Assembly: GCA_029931535.1 (NCBI GenBank)
Contig: JAQPZY010001554.1
Span: 2,852,001 to 2,916,000 of the forward strand
Source: Margaritifera margaritifera
Taxonomy: Eukaryota > Mollusca > Bivalvia > Unionida > Margaritiferidae
Reading direction: 5' to 3'
DNA: 64,000 nt
Position 1 is the stretch's first letter. Each line of letters begins with the position of its first letter. Position numbers and translations under genes: made by a program. The notes under the pieces are model-generated. The model was not told the DNA's origin. It was given only the letters and a program-made list of their open reading frames with translations, and ran no database searches. Of the stretch, positions 33,413 to 45,076 are shown in pieces.

Positions 33413-33634
33413 TAACCATATATACTCGCGTATAAGCCTATACCAACTGCAAACTGCATAGACCCAGATCTGCCATCGCATAATGCGCTGACAGATCAGG
33501 GTCTATGCAGTTTGTAAGGACTAATCAGAAGAACAAACAACATAGACCCTGAACTGCCTGCACATTATGCAACGGCAGATCAGGGTCTATGTTGTTTGCA
33601 TTTGGACCCAGATTGTACGCGAGTATATACGGTA
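33413..33634 (+). mobile_element. palindromic pogo-like MITE, full copy
   Basis: Starts 'taaccatatatactcgcgta' and ends 'acgcgagtatatacggta'. Both hairpins are intact, 222 bp. The 3' end keeps the consensus terminal repeat perfectly. Confidence 0.92.
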
Positions 33635-33879
33635 CTTGAAAAACAGCACAGTTGTTGAGCACGGGATGAACTTGTTATTAATGATTGAGACTGATTTCAT
33701 AAATCAATCTCACCATCCTACTTCACAAGCATGCATAAAACTTCAGGTATTTGGCAATGGTTTTATGCCTCAGTTCATTGTTAAAATTACTTTAAGTATT
33801 TGAAGTAACCAGAGCTGCTCAGACAAGACAAGATAGTCAAGGCCTGCATGTCAAATCCACAATACAAGTATTGCTCTAA

Positions 33880-34390
33880 AATATGTGACCTTCACCCCAA
33901 GGTCCAAAGGTTAAACAAACATGTCAATGAATGAACTGTGTTAGCTTCATAATTATTCATCCCAATTATGAAGAAAATCCATCAAGGGGTTCAAGAAATA
34001 AAAGCAAATGAAAAAACTTTAACCAAAACCTGAACACACATTTCCTATGACAGTGATTTTCACTTGAAAGTCAAAGGGGCAAGTGAGCATGACACAGAAT
34101 GAATTGTCTTAGCTTCATAATGATTCATCCAAATTTTGAAGAAAAACCATCAAGGTGTTTAGGAAATATAAACAAATAAAAATACTTTAATCAAAACCTA
34201 AATGCAGATTTTCCCTTACTGTGACCTTGACCCCAAGGTCAAAGTGGCAAGCACATGTGTCACAGAATGAATTGTTTTAGCTTCATAATGATTCATCGCA
34301 AGAATGAAGAAAATCCATCAAGGGGTTATGGAAATATAAGGAAATGAAAAACTTTAACTAAAAACCCTAATAAATTGTTAATGCCACCAT
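33880..34390 (+). repeat. tandem repeat, unit about 165-175 bp, 3 copies
   Basis: Each unit contains 'tgaccttgaccccaaggtca' (or a variant), 'cacagaatgaattgt', 'agcttcataatgattcatc' and 'atccatcaaggggtt'. After the last unit come 'gccaccatcgctgatggtg' and 'gaccgttatgtcttgcttgc'. This order is familiar from bivalve interspersed repeats (recalled), possibly non-autonomous Helitron-like elements. Confidence 0.8.
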
Positions 34391-34576
34391 CGCTGATGGT
34401 GTAAAGTGACCGTTATGTCTTGCTTGCCACTAATGTGGGCTCAACAAAAACCAAGCAAGTACAACAGCATGTATTTCAGTGTCTTTTGTGTGCTACCCCA
34501 TTTTTGCAAAAGATTTCTCAAAATAAAATTGTGGGCAAAAACTGGCTTTGAATCAGATTATGCCATCTTAAAAAAC

Positions 34577-35200
34577 AAGAGTCCTCAAAGAGACTGATGC
34601 TCCACTGGCCAAAAAGAATTTCCAGATATTCAAGATACTGTATGACCATTTCTTCCTTTTAGTTGCTGAGTGTTGAAAGCATGTCTGATAATGATATTCT
34701 TCAGCAATAACAATATTTTCAAATCAGCTGCTGTAGTGAACATATTGGATGTCAGATTGGCACCATTTTCATTTAGGACCAACAAAACATCATTTAGGAG
34801 CAACAAGATATCATAAGAAGTTTTCTGAAGGAAACCCCATGTTGATATGACTTAAGATTTACACCATTTTACATTTAGGGCAAACAAGATGCCATAAGAA
34901 TTCTTTTTGTGAAAACCCCATGGTGATCTGACCATCCATTTAGGAAAAGTAGTGATAACAAGATTTTCAAGATGAATATTATGGCAACCATATTAGATGT
35001 CTGAGTGGCATCATTTTCTTTCAGGATCAACTAGACCAGGGATGAACATGTGTGTAAAGTTTCATGGCAATTCTCCATGTAGTTTAGGTGGAGTAGCAAT
35101 AACAAACTTGTGCTAACAGACAGAAAGACAACAGATGTCAGACAACAGACAATGGACAACATTTCATCCTATAAGCTCTTCTAGTCTATGACCAGTGGAA
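34577..35200 (+). mobile_element. dispersed composite repeat (shares modules with 44,652-48,490)
   Basis: Starts 'acaagagtcctcaaagagac', goes on to 'aatttccagatattcaagat', then units with 'ttggatgtcagattggcacc', 'cataagaag' and 'acaagattttcaagatg', and ends with 'tttcatggcaattctcc' and 'cctataagctcttctag'. The same modules in the same order appear at 44,652-48,490. This looks like one family with an internal tandem core. A Helitron-derived non-autonomous element (HINE, such as the bivalve pearl type) is a possibility, not shown. Confidence 0.65.
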
Positions 35201-36659
35201 CTAACAAGTTCAATTCAAGGTAAGTTTTGCCTAATATTTTGGCATAAGCAATTTTTGAGTGAAAATAATGTAGCACACCAAAGACACTAAAGTAGCAGTT
35301 ATTTGTCTCAACGGACTTTAACTTGTCTGAGTGTCTCTGATTGTTTCAAACATTTCAACTGTTTCAATCAGTTGAGATTTAAAGCCAATACAGAAAAGCC
35401 TGAAGTGATCCACATGACCATGACATAGCATGGTGACACTGTAAAATTAATGTTCCCTTTGTTTTGCTCTCCCAGCTCTTAGTGACATAACACTACAAGT
35501 ATTTAAGCAATTTAGGGCATATTAAAGGCAAATAAATCCTTCACTTTTATGCAGTAACATTTTTTAAATCCATAGAATACTGGCAAATCTTTGATAAAAT
35601 GGCCAAAATATTCCTCTCTGCAATTCTCATAAATAGTATAGACAAAAGTGCACAAGAAACGAGACGTGCACACAATTTTGACTAGACTAAGAACACAAAA
35701 TTCAAATAATTGTATCAAATTTCATGAAGTTTTACTTTTATCCATCTAACTTTTATTAGGAAAAGAACTGAAAAAAAAACAAGGTTAGAGAAAAACTTTT
35801 GTTTTGAAACTTTTGCAATCTGTTGTAAAGAAAAAATCAACAAAGTCTCAGGACAGCCTCAAATTCTGTTTATGTCAGGGAATAGTATAAAAGTAACTTT
35901 TTGTTTAAATAATTCTTACATCAGGTAAGTTATGCCTGTAATAAAGATGAAGTGTTTTAACTTGTAAATATCTAAACCTGACTGACTCGATACTGCTATA
36001 CTGGTAGGTAACTGGCCTGAGGTACATGCAAATCAGGAATGTGTTCCTGGAACATAAATATAACTGAAGTGTGAAATGTGGGCCATAGTGACATACTTTC
36101 AGAGCATCTTCATACAAAAGACATGTGTGACCAACAATCGTCAAGAAAAGTCAACACTCTTAATCAACCAACCAAACACTAAAAACAAGATTGTGAGGAA
36201 TGGACAGACAAACAATAGCTACACCATAATCCCTTGTCATATTCATAGAGAAATATTCTAAAAACATCTGTAATCCATGAAGTTGCTGTTAAAAAAATTT
36301 CATGATAGTATAGAAAGAATTAGTTATTCTAACAAGATTTGTTTCTGAGGAAATTTCTGGTGAGAAGAAGACTATGGGAAGTCATTAATTCACTTAATCT
36401 GTGTGGTACAGTCTGTACCAGCTGTTTGAACTGTTAAAAAGTTGATCAATTTTAAAGCACTGGGCCCATGTTCTCCAAGGTTGTTCACTTGACTGACATA
36501 TACTTCAAAGCCAAATGCGAGTGCAGTTGACCAAGAAATCTGAGGTAGTATGATGCTTTCTGACATTTAATGTTTTTTTTTCTGTTGTCTTTTTTTTTTA
36601 AATGGCAGCACTCCGGGTGGCAGATTGGCATTATTTGTACAAACTATAAAGGCTTAAAA
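35201..36659. other. mostly unassigned sequence
   Basis: A single worn unit of the 145-bp family (gtgaaatgtgggccatagtg) lies at about 36,068. Nothing else recognised. Confidence 0.45.
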
Positions 36660-37510
36660 CCAGGATGTGGTTTTTGACAAGAAGTCACTCAATGGATTTT
36701 TCCCCTACTTTTAGCAGCAGTGGCCATAATGGATCACAGATCAACATCGTTTCTACAAACTTAAAAGCCAGAATGCTTTCTATCAAATATAGTAAAATTT
36801 TGTTCAACTGTTTTTGCCAAGAATCCATTTCAAGGTTTTTCTATTTTTTAATAATGGCAGCAATATCTGATGATGGATTGGAATCACTTAAACACAACAG
36901 AAAGGCCTTAATACCAGAACTGTTTCTGTCAAATTTAGTCAGTACTGTTAAGCAAGTTTGTACAAGTCTGAAATTTTGTCTGTTTTTAGTAATTGTGGCC
37001 ATATTTGATGATGGATTAATATCATTTGTACAAACTTCAAAGACCTTTGACCAAGGATGCTATATATAAAATTTGGTCAAATTCTTTTTGGCACTTTACC
37101 CCCTGCAGGCTAAGGGATGTAGAAAAGGCGTGAAGCACACTCCTGCATGTTGTAAGAGAAGACTAATGGAGGCTTGAGCCATGGTGGCTCAGTGATTAGC
37201 ATATGCTTGATTCTTGACCAAAAGGGTGCAAGTTCAAATCCTACTATCTGATTAGCCCAGGCCAGCTACCATGGTGTGTCCCTGGGCAAGGCACTTTACT
37301 CCAATTGCCTCAACACTAAATAACCTACTTGCGTTGCTGTGCTGTAAAACACCAAACAATTGGCACATTTTGAGCATTTTCAGTCATTTAAAGGTTTTTC
37401 TAATTTTAGTAACAGTGTCCATATTTGATGGCAGATTGTCGATATTTGTATAAATTTCAAAGACCTTTATGCCAGAATGCTTTCTGTGAAGTTAGAATGA
37501 AACTGGTCTC
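36660..37510 (+). repeat. tandem repeat, unit about 150-190 bp, interrupted by a SINE
   Basis: Units carry 'aggtttttctattttt', 'gatgatggattg', 'atcatttgtacaaacttcaa' and 'agacctt'. The same family is at 54,880-55,620. A SINE lies at 37,175-37,365, between units. Confidence 0.75.
37175..37365 (+). mobile_element. tRNA-derived SINE
   Basis: A-box-like 'tggtggctcagtgattagc' and B-box-like 'gcaagttcaaatcc' are spaced as in a tRNA. They are followed by the family body 'taccatggtgtgtccctggg', 'caaggcactttactccaatt' and the tail 'gctgtaaaacaccaaacaat'. This is one of the best-preserved copies. The tRNA-like head is RNA polymerase III promoter sequence by homology. It is not a functional tRNA gene. 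Confidence 0.85.
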
Positions 37511-38675
37511 ATGGCTTTTTGCAAAGTTGAAAACAGGAAATGCAGATGAATGACACACAGTGGATGACAGATGATAAATGATGCACAACACATGCCAAAA
37601 GCAGGACCATACCACAAGCTGGCTTGACTTCACAGACAGGCGAGCTAAAAAAATATAAATCTTTCAGAGGGTGTCTAATGAGAGCTGATAGACTAAAAAG
37701 TTTTCCCTGGAGTATTACACAAACTCATCTTTACTCCCCAATTACCAGATCAATTTTTCTTACCATCCATCAGGAAAATGAAATATATGTACCTGGCATC
37801 AAATTGCACCAGCATGTCTTAAATTAAGTCTACACTCAAAACATTTGATTGGCCAATTTTTATGTCACTTAAATTTATGCCAATCAGATTGCAGGAATCT
37901 AGACTTCAATTTAAGTTCAGACTCAAATTTACTTGGTGAAATCCTGATGTGAACTAAATTTTAAATATATTCTGTAAGAAAAACTTAAAAAAATGAATAA
38001 CTGGAATCGGCAGATTCAGCAGAGAATTATTTTTTTAAATACATATATATTAAGAATGGACAAGAAAGGACTGACCTCTATTTATAGCAATTTTAGCAAC
38101 AATGTCGGCAAATCATTGTTTCTTGACTGATAATAAATTGGAAGCTAGCTACATTCATTGAGACAATCTTTGCCTATGTGATTTAAAGAGCAAATCTTGA
38201 GAGGACACCTTATTTATATGTATTGCTATAGGAGTTTCTTTAAATGGTTGAAAAGCCCTCTGGGGAAGACAAATCAATTGAAAAGATGACATTAGGATGC
38301 ATTAAAAAAATTGAATCTAGTAAATCACTATTTCATACGTTAAGCAAGTGTAAGTAACCTGTAGGTAAATCTGCTTTTATTTTAACAGATTTAATTGTTG
38401 TTTCTGTTGCAATATAAAAATATTCAACTCTCTGCCTGCAACGTCAAAGATTTTTGAAGATCTGAAACTTACTCTATGAAGTTTATATACTTTGTTACAA
38501 ATGCGTGTGTGTGAACATACATACATACATATGTACATACAGACAGACAGACAGACATATTGTGACCAACTGGTCATCTGTCATAGGATATCACAAATAT
38601 CATTATATCAAATTGTCTTTGATTTGTTTGTTCATGAAACGGTCAAATAAACACCATAACAAGTAAACTTGAAAG
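37511..38675. other. unassigned AT-rich sequence
   Basis: A small (CATA)n/(CAGA)n tract lies at 38,517-38,560. Nothing else recognised. Confidence 0.5.
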
Positions 38676-38896
38676 GTCAGTAGGTCTAGTTGACATTGTT
38701 TCTTTGTCAGACAATCAATAGAGGCATTGCTGACTAAGTTTAAGTCAAAGGTGACTAGGTCTAGTTTACAGATTGTTTCTTTTTCAGACAATCAATAGAG
38801 GTGTTGCTGACGAGGCTTAATTCAAAAAGAGGACTAGGTCTAATTTAAAACTTGATGCTTTGTTGGACAACCAATAGAGGTGTCACTATTTAAGCT
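38676..38896. repeat. tandem repeat, unit about 77 bp, 3 copies
   Basis: 'gactaggtctagttt' then 'gacaatcaatagaggtgttg' recur three times. The third unit is the most diverged. Confidence 0.85.
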
Positions 38897-39444
38897 TGTT
38901 TGGTCATCACGTTTTCCCAATTGTTTAAATATTCTATTGCCACAAAACACAAGAAAAAACAGGTGTGAAAGCTTATCTCCTGGACTTACAAAAAACCCTA
39001 TAATTGAAAGAGTGCCCCTGGGTGTGTACTACATACAGCATTCTTCCACACTACATTGCTTAACTATATTGTGTCACAGAGTGTCAGCACATCATACCTT
39101 CAGAACCAAATATGTGAAGCCCAGGCCTAAATTAAGAAAAAAAGATACTAGCAACAACAACTAACATTTATTATTATCCTCCAGAACTTAATTTGGGACC
39201 TGATCAACTAAATATTCACGATATGACTTTACTAGAAATGCCCATCAATTATGTGTTACTTATTTTCAATTTAGTAAGTCTGCTTGTTGTCAATTAATTT
39301 TTAAAAACAGTAGAGTGGAATAAAACACTGTTGTTGGGTGAAATTCTATAGTATATTGTTTTGAAAGAAAAAATGATTTTTATAAATAATTAGTTTGAGG
39401 GGAAACCAGTAAATCATAGATAATGCTAATACTAAAGCTGCACT
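38897..39444. other. unassigned AT-rich sequence
   Basis: Nothing recognised. Confidence 0.5.
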
Positions 39445-39555
39445 AAATCCTGAACCACATATGACACATTTTCCAATACATATAATAATTAGGTATATCA
39501 AATCCTGAACCACATATGACACATTTTCCAATACATATAATAATTAGGGATATCA
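39445..39555. repeat. 55-bp perfect tandem duplication
   Basis: 'aaatcctgaaccacatatga' through 'catataataattagg' occurs twice with almost no difference, so the duplication is recent. Confidence 0.9.
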
Positions 39556-39663
39556 AACTTTTCTTTTTTCTGATAACTTGTCATACCTCCTTTGAATATT
39601 TTTATATTAAATTTTACAAATCTACAGCTGCCATGTTAATATTCAGGAAAAATATCGGTGTTT

Positions 39664-39975
39664 GGGGGGGGGGGGTTTAACTAATTTTAACGATGTAATA
39701 CTTACCCATTACTATTGCTCATTTCCAGATGGAAAATAAACTGACTGTATGATGAGAATTCATCCTCCCATACGGTGACTGGTAAGTTCTGGAATTCCAG
39801 AATGCCCCTAATCCAACCTGTTGCTGCCTTGCCCATGTGCACTATCCTTCATTCTTTTTCAGGACATAGCCTAAACTAGTGAGACATCAGTGTGGGGCAG
39901 GAGGAGCGTATATGGCAATAGCAATGGGTAAGTATTACATCATTAAAATTAGTTTTACCCCTCCCCCAAAGAGCT
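39664..39975 (-). repeat. 3' terminal repeat of DIRS copy 2, foldback
   Basis: Poly-G, then 'taactaattttaacgatgta' and 'atacttacccattactattg', inverted at about 39,913-39,965 ('caatagcaatgggtaagtat', 'tacatcattaaaattagt'). The core shares 'gatgagaattcatcctccca' with copy 1, and 'aattc' positions are conserved. Confidence 0.85.
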
Positions 39976-40229
39976 AGATTTTAATATCAGTAACATGTAA
40001 CCTGTTGCTATTGCATAGCTGACTTTGTCCGTTTGGTGGGAAGCTGATGATCCTAAAACTGGCAAAAGAAAAACAAATGCAAGGAATACTCATTGTCACT
40101 GCAGAAGAGAAGACTACTGCCAGATGGTATCCACAAAGGGACCACTTTTTGAGCTATGACAATCAGACCAAAAGAAAATATGCCTTTGTTTTTGGTGAGC
40201 CAAAAAGTGAAGGTAAAAGAACGAGAAGG

Positions 40230-41319
40230 TAGTGTGAGATCACCAACACCAACACGTGGCTTTCATCACGCCCTTCAGAAACAAACGAGTTACATATGCC
40301 CATGAGGTAGCAATGGCTTGAACCTCATGGGCTTTAATTTTCATGAATGAAAGGTCCCTCTCATTAAGGGACTGATAAGCTTTCTTGATAGTTGTTGTAA
40401 TCCACCTTGAAATGGTGGAAGCTGAAATATCAGCTGAGTCCTTAAGGGTGAGGAAAAGATGCTTCCTACCCTTTCTTCTCCTTTAGAAACTGCCAAATAA
40501 AAATGTAAAGCCCTAACTGAACATAAAAGTCTGTCTTGATCATCCCCAGCACAGATACGACTGAGACTGGGGATCTCAATTGGGAGTGGAGCAACCGATG
40601 CAAATTGTATTTTTTGCTAAAAAACCTGATTGGCAAAGGAGATAAACCAACTCATAATTTCCATTGAACCTTATACAGCCTTGCTCTATGGATAGGGCAT
40701 GCAGCTCACTCCTTCATCTTGCAGATGCTAAGGAGGGCAAGAAAACAGTCTGGAGTGTAAGGTTCTTGATGAAAGCTTCACCCAAAGGTTCATAGGGGTT
40801 TTAGTTAGAGACCAGCAGACACAAGAGGGATTCCATCTAGGCATTAGTGAGTGAGACACCAGTCTTTGCAGCTCGAAATATCTGATCAGGTCTGCTATGT
40901 GAGAGTCAGCACCAATGGAAGGGTCTGTACAAAATTTGAGTCTGTTGGATTGGGCTGCCCTATAGCCCTTGATAGTAGAAACCATCCATTGCTTCTCTTC
41001 AAAATGGAAGAGAAGAAATCAGCCACTGCACTCACAGAGTTACATATAGACATGTTTCCTACTGCACCTATCACAAAAGATTCTCCACTTAGCATCATAC
41101 CCCTTAGATGTAGATCGTCTCCTGGACTGATGATGCATTTGGCAAATTTGCTCGAAAACTTGTCCTGGTGGAGAGATTGTTTGAGATGAGCCAAGCATGA
41201 AGGTGAAGAATCTGTGGGCTGTTGTGTAGAAGAGAGCCCCTGCACTGTGACAGAAGGTCCCTCATCTGGGGTAATGTCCTGGGATGGTCCACCAGCAGGT
41301 TGAGAATATCATTGAACAA
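40230..41319 (-). pseudogene. DIRS tyrosine recombinase, copy 2
   Basis: Fragments in order on the minus strand: 'LLSQCRGSLLHNSPQILHL', 'HAWLISNNLSTRTSFRANL', 'SVSAVADFFSSILKRSNG', 'VSTIKGYRAAQSNRLKF' (a helical N-terminal motif common in DIRS recombinases) and 'IADLIRYFELQRLVSHSL'. At 40,315-40,335 the HxxR motif reads H-E-V-Q, so the catalytic Arg is lost. A downstream 'SHYL' near 40,225 sits where the nucleophilic Tyr is expected. Interrupted by several frameshifts and the insertion at 40,531-40,751. Confidence 0.8.
40531..40751 (+). mobile_element. insertion within DIRS copy 2, SINE-like
   Basis: Absent from copy 1 at the matching point (17,925-17,940). It is flanked by 'aaaagtctg' and 'aaacagtctg', a possible target duplication. 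The segment 'ctatggatagggcatgcagc' resembles SINE heads at 37,110 and 56,350 (which continue '...cctgcatgttgtaag'), so a second SINE type is likely. Confidence 0.5.
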
Positions 41320-41339
41320 TAATCATTGGGGCTACAGAG

Positions 41340-42308
41340 GGGCTATCAAAATTAACTGAGCAGTGAAGTTCCTTACTTTGTGAAGTACCTGTGGAATGAT
41401 CCTGAAGGGTGGAAAGGTGTAAGCCTGCAGATGATCCCACTTCAGGCTGAAAGTGTCCACTGCCCAGGCATTCTAGTCGGAGACTGGGGAAACATAAATG
41501 GGGAGCTTGTTATTTAACCTTGTCGCAAACAAGTCCACCAATGGTGTCCCCCAAAGTCTGAACATTGAATCTGCTACAGATTGGTGTAGAGACCATTCCA
41601 TAAGGACTATCTTCCCCTTCTTTGACAGACTGTCCCCCAAAATATTCTTTTGCCAGGAATGTGGCAAACTTGGAGGGTAATCCCAACCAAGGCTGCCAGC
41701 AAAGGATGTTCCAAACCTCCACACAGAAAGAAGGTGCATGTGTGTCTCCTTGTCTCCTGAGGTACACTACCACTGATGTGTTATCAGAGGAGACCATCAC
41801 ACAGTGACATCTTATTTTGTTGATGCATCCTTAAAGGGCTATACTGCCCTCATTTCCAAATTGTTGATGTAGAGGATAGATTCTTCCTGGGACCACAAAC
41901 TCTGAAGAATTAGTCCTTCCGGTTCCAGATGAACACCATATCCTGAATCTGACGAGTCTCTGAACAGATAGAAGTGGGGTTAGGTGGCGTGCATGGAGAC
42001 TCCAGCCAGAAACTGGTCCTGATTTGTCCATCAATCAGATGCTTGTGGAAATCCAAATCTTGAGAAATCTGAGCATTCATATGATCCATGTTAAGTTTCC
42101 AGTTCACCCGAAAGAGAAATTGGAGAGGATGCAAGTGCAGTCTGCTTACAGGAACCAGGTCTGCTGCAGAGTTCAAGGTCCTCAGAAGAGAAAGAAAAAG
42201 ATGAGCCGACAACATGGTCTTGGTTCTCAGTGCCTCCAACAGGGTGAGGATCTTGTCTACTCTGTCCCGAGGGACACGGACTAATACTCTGTTTGTGAGG
42301 AAATTCAT
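41340..42308 (-). pseudogene. DIRS RNase H region, copy 2
   Basis: Contains the thumb/connection 'LRTLNSAADLVPVSRLHLH' (42,100-42,308), the RNase H motif DNTSVVVYLRRQGDTHAP (about 41,740-41,795), 'NILGDSLSKKGKIVLMEWS' and 'TPLVDLFATRLNNKLPIYV' (41,480-41,640). The order matches DIRS polyproteins. Frameshifts separate the parts. Confidence 0.85.
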
Positions 42309-42881
42309 TCCACATAGACAAAATCTTGAGATGCAGTAAGCTCCAATTTCTCTAGGTTGGGTAAAAGACCCAGCCTTGTTACTATGGACAAATAGCGTGA
42401 CAGATCTAGTCTGAAAGAATCTATCCAGCCCTTGGGATACCCAGTGACCCCCTTAAGTGATGGCAACTAATCCCATGACCGTGGTAAATGCTCTGGGTGT
42501 GGAAGCTAGGCCAAACAGCAGAGCACGAAATTGGAAGACCCCACAATCTAAGAAAAAACGGAGGTACTTCCTGTGTGGAGGGAAGATAGGGATGTGAAGG
42601 TATGCATCCTAAAGATCGATGGAAACTGCCCAGTCACCAGGTCTTATGACATTCCTGACTGAGGCTGTGGTCGCCATCTTGAAAGGTTCCTCCTGCAGAA
42701 ACCTGTTTAGGGAGGAAAGGTTGATAATTAGACAAAACTTTCCCACTTTCTTTGGTACTAGGAAAATCCGGGAGAAGAAGGCCGGAGATTGGTCGTTGAA
42801 CACCCTCTCTACTGCACCCTTCTGGAGAAGGGAATGTACCTCTTCCTTTAATCTCACCAGATTCAACAGGTGGAAGAACAT
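42309..42881 (-). pseudogene. DIRS reverse transcriptase, copy 2
   Basis: Starts near 'LVRLKEEVHSLLQKGAVER', continues through 'FFSRIFLVPKKVGKFCLII' and 'NLSSLNRFLQEEPFKMATT', and reaches block A as 'GDWAVSIDL' at the end of the longest fragment (42,609-42,881), where the first catalytic Asp is kept. The segment that should hold the YLDDWL-type block is missing near 42,440-42,460 compared with copy 1. Not functional. Confidence 0.9.
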
Positions 42882-42994
42882 GGGGGACCTTACTAGAGGA
42901 GGAAAATCTTGAAACTGAAGCCGCTATTCACCTTTTATAATAGAAATGACCCAGCCATCTTCCGTGATGCTGGACTAAGCCTCTAAAAATAGGT

Positions 42995-44570
42995 TTAGCC
43001 TGCACCTACAGGAACCAATGGAAGAGCAATACTCTGCAGGGAAGGAAGCAAGTCCCTAGGACTGTCCACCCTTATCCTTGGAAAGGGGAAAGGCCAGCAA
43101 ACATCCGAGGGTGAGCTTTGAATTGGGGTTCTTGCTTTGACAGGGGCTGTGACTTTAAAGAACTTTGCTGACAGACCCTGTGGCCAGTCAGGATGATTTA
43201 GCTTCTTGGTTAGTTTCAATGAGCCTGGAGCGGCTGCGAGGGACCGATGTCACTGATCTCTCAAATCCTGTGAAGCCATGGAGGGAATAAGTCCTCCAAA
43301 GAGAGTCTCTGCCTCCAGGGGAGCAACCCTCAGAAGATTCTTACTGTGCTCCAGTAAGACCTTGGATGTGTTTAGAGCAACATCCCTGCAGAGGTGGAGA
43401 AGCTCCACTGATAAAGCCATGGACAAGGATAGCGCATGCCTAGATGTTTTCACCAATGCTTCCAATAAACGATGAAAGGAAACTAGCAACAGAGATTCAT
43501 CCTTTTGCAGACTCAAGGAGGCTACGGAAAAGAGGGTTCGGCATGCGAGGCTACAATTACTAGTGACCTAGCCTTTTGATCTAAAGTTTCCAGTGTTTTA
43601 CCTGGAAGGCGAGCCCAGGTCCCTGTGGAAATACCCACCTGTGCCACTTTGGCATTCAAAGTGGGAGGTTTCATGGGCCAGGAAGGGGTTAAACCCTATA
43701 GCTAGCTGCAGAGACCAAGGATCTCAACATAGAGGGTGGGGACAGACCACTCCTTATGTTGTATAGTAAAGTCCTGGTCCTTATTAAACCTTTGGGAAAG
43801 CTCCTTAATCATAGCTGAGTGAGGAAGCAACAAGAGATCTGGTCAAGAGTTAGCCCCAGAAAGTTTCTTCAAGCTGGAAAGAATTTTAGTGTCATCAGAG
43901 CCTGAAGGCTTGGGACACACATCCCTGGGCAAAAGACAGTAAACCTTGTTAACTGCTTTGTCAAAAGACCAGATCTCTTCTTCCTCTGCTGCCTTGCCTG
44001 ATGGATGGAAGGGGCAGGGGACCTGAAGGGAGGTGTGCAACCTCTGCCTGTCCTGTATCAAACTCGTGCCAATCAATGAGGACAGAAAGAACATCTTCTT
44101 CCAGCTCTGGGAGGCAGGACTATGGGACTCAAAGGGGAGACTTGGGGGTAAGAGAAACCTCAACCCGTAACTCCTCATGCTGAACTTTCCCCAGTAGCTG
44201 ACTCATCAGATGGGTGAGAATGACTCTCTACCCGCCTGGGACGTTTGGGGAAAGAAGGTCTGTCCCCCTCCTTCCTTTTTGACACCACTTTGTAAGAGGA
44301 AGATGCAGGTCCACAGACTGCAGCATCAACCTCTCTACCATGTGGCCAAGGCCCTGAAGTCAATGGCTGCATGCAGGGAAAGGGTCAGTCACTTCCCTGT
44401 AGTGGAAGACACTGCATTCTGTATGGATTTAGAGCGAATATAGGAAAGGGGTTAATGCTGATATGATCCCCTTCCCTAGTCTGGTGTCTCTATGCCGATT
44501 CCCAATCCCAAGCAGGATGAAACAGCAGTCTGGAGAGAGGGGATCTTGACCCGATTCCTATCCCCATACC
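42995..44570 (-). pseudogene. DIRS gag-like region, copy 2 (truncated)
   Basis: Contains 'SFDKAVNKVYCLLPRDVCP' (about 43,900-43,970) and 'ALVKTSRHALSLSMALSVE', which align with copy 1. The N-terminal repeats and Cys cluster are lost by truncation at about 44,582. Confidence 0.7.
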
Positions 44571-44740
44571 CTAGGGTCCTCTTCGTAGGTCATGGGAAAA
44601 CTATTTTTCCTCCATATCATTTTTTTCCATTTTTTCCAACTGTTATGTCATTAAACAAGAGTCTCTCAAAGGGACTGGTGCAATATTGGAGAAAATTAAT
44701 TTCCAGGAATCCAAGATAATGCCCCTTCTTTTTTTTTTTT

Positions 44741-45076
44741 AACTGCTAAATACTGAAACCATCTCTGATACTGAAAACTCCAACATACCAAATTTGGTAA
44801 CAAAAATAACTGCTAAATACTGAAACCATCTCTGACACTGAAAACTCCAACATAACAAATTTGGTAACAAAAATAACTGCTTAATACTGAAACCATCTCT
44901 GATACTGAAAACTCCAACATATCAAATTTGGTAACAAAAATAACTGCTAAATACTGAAACCATCTCGGATACTGAAAACTCGAACATACCAAATTTGGTA
45001 ACAAAAATAACTGCTAAACACTGAAACCATCTCTGATACTGAAAACTCCAACATACCAAATTTGGTAACAAAAATA
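44741..45076. repeat. 67-bp minisatellite, 5 copies
   Basis: Starts of 'aactgctaaatactgaaacc' lie at 44,741, 44,808, 44,875, 44,942 and 45,009, exactly 67 apart. Copies are about 97% identical. The unit also appears once, diverged, at 34,660-34,710, in a sister copy of the host repeat. Confidence 0.97.

Larger units (their letters stand above)
39664..44582 (-). mobile_element. DIRS-like retrotransposon, copy 2 (5'-truncated)
   Basis: Collinear with copy 1 from its 3' terminal repeat to about 21,590 of copy 1. It lacks the outer gag part and the 5' inverted terminal repeat, ending at about 44,582 inside the gag-like region. Order on the minus strand: gag-like, RT, RNase H, YR, 3' terminal repeat. 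It has a 200-bp insertion at 40,531-40,751 and a small deletion that removes the RT active-site block. The truncation side (element 5') abuts the composite repeat at 44,652. Confidence 0.9.

Noticed and set aside
37175..37250. tRNA-like sequence with A and B boxes
   Set aside because: It is the head of a SINE, and no complete cloverleaf with acceptor stem is evident. Not called as a tRNA gene. The same applies to the heads at 2,740, 51,744 and 930.
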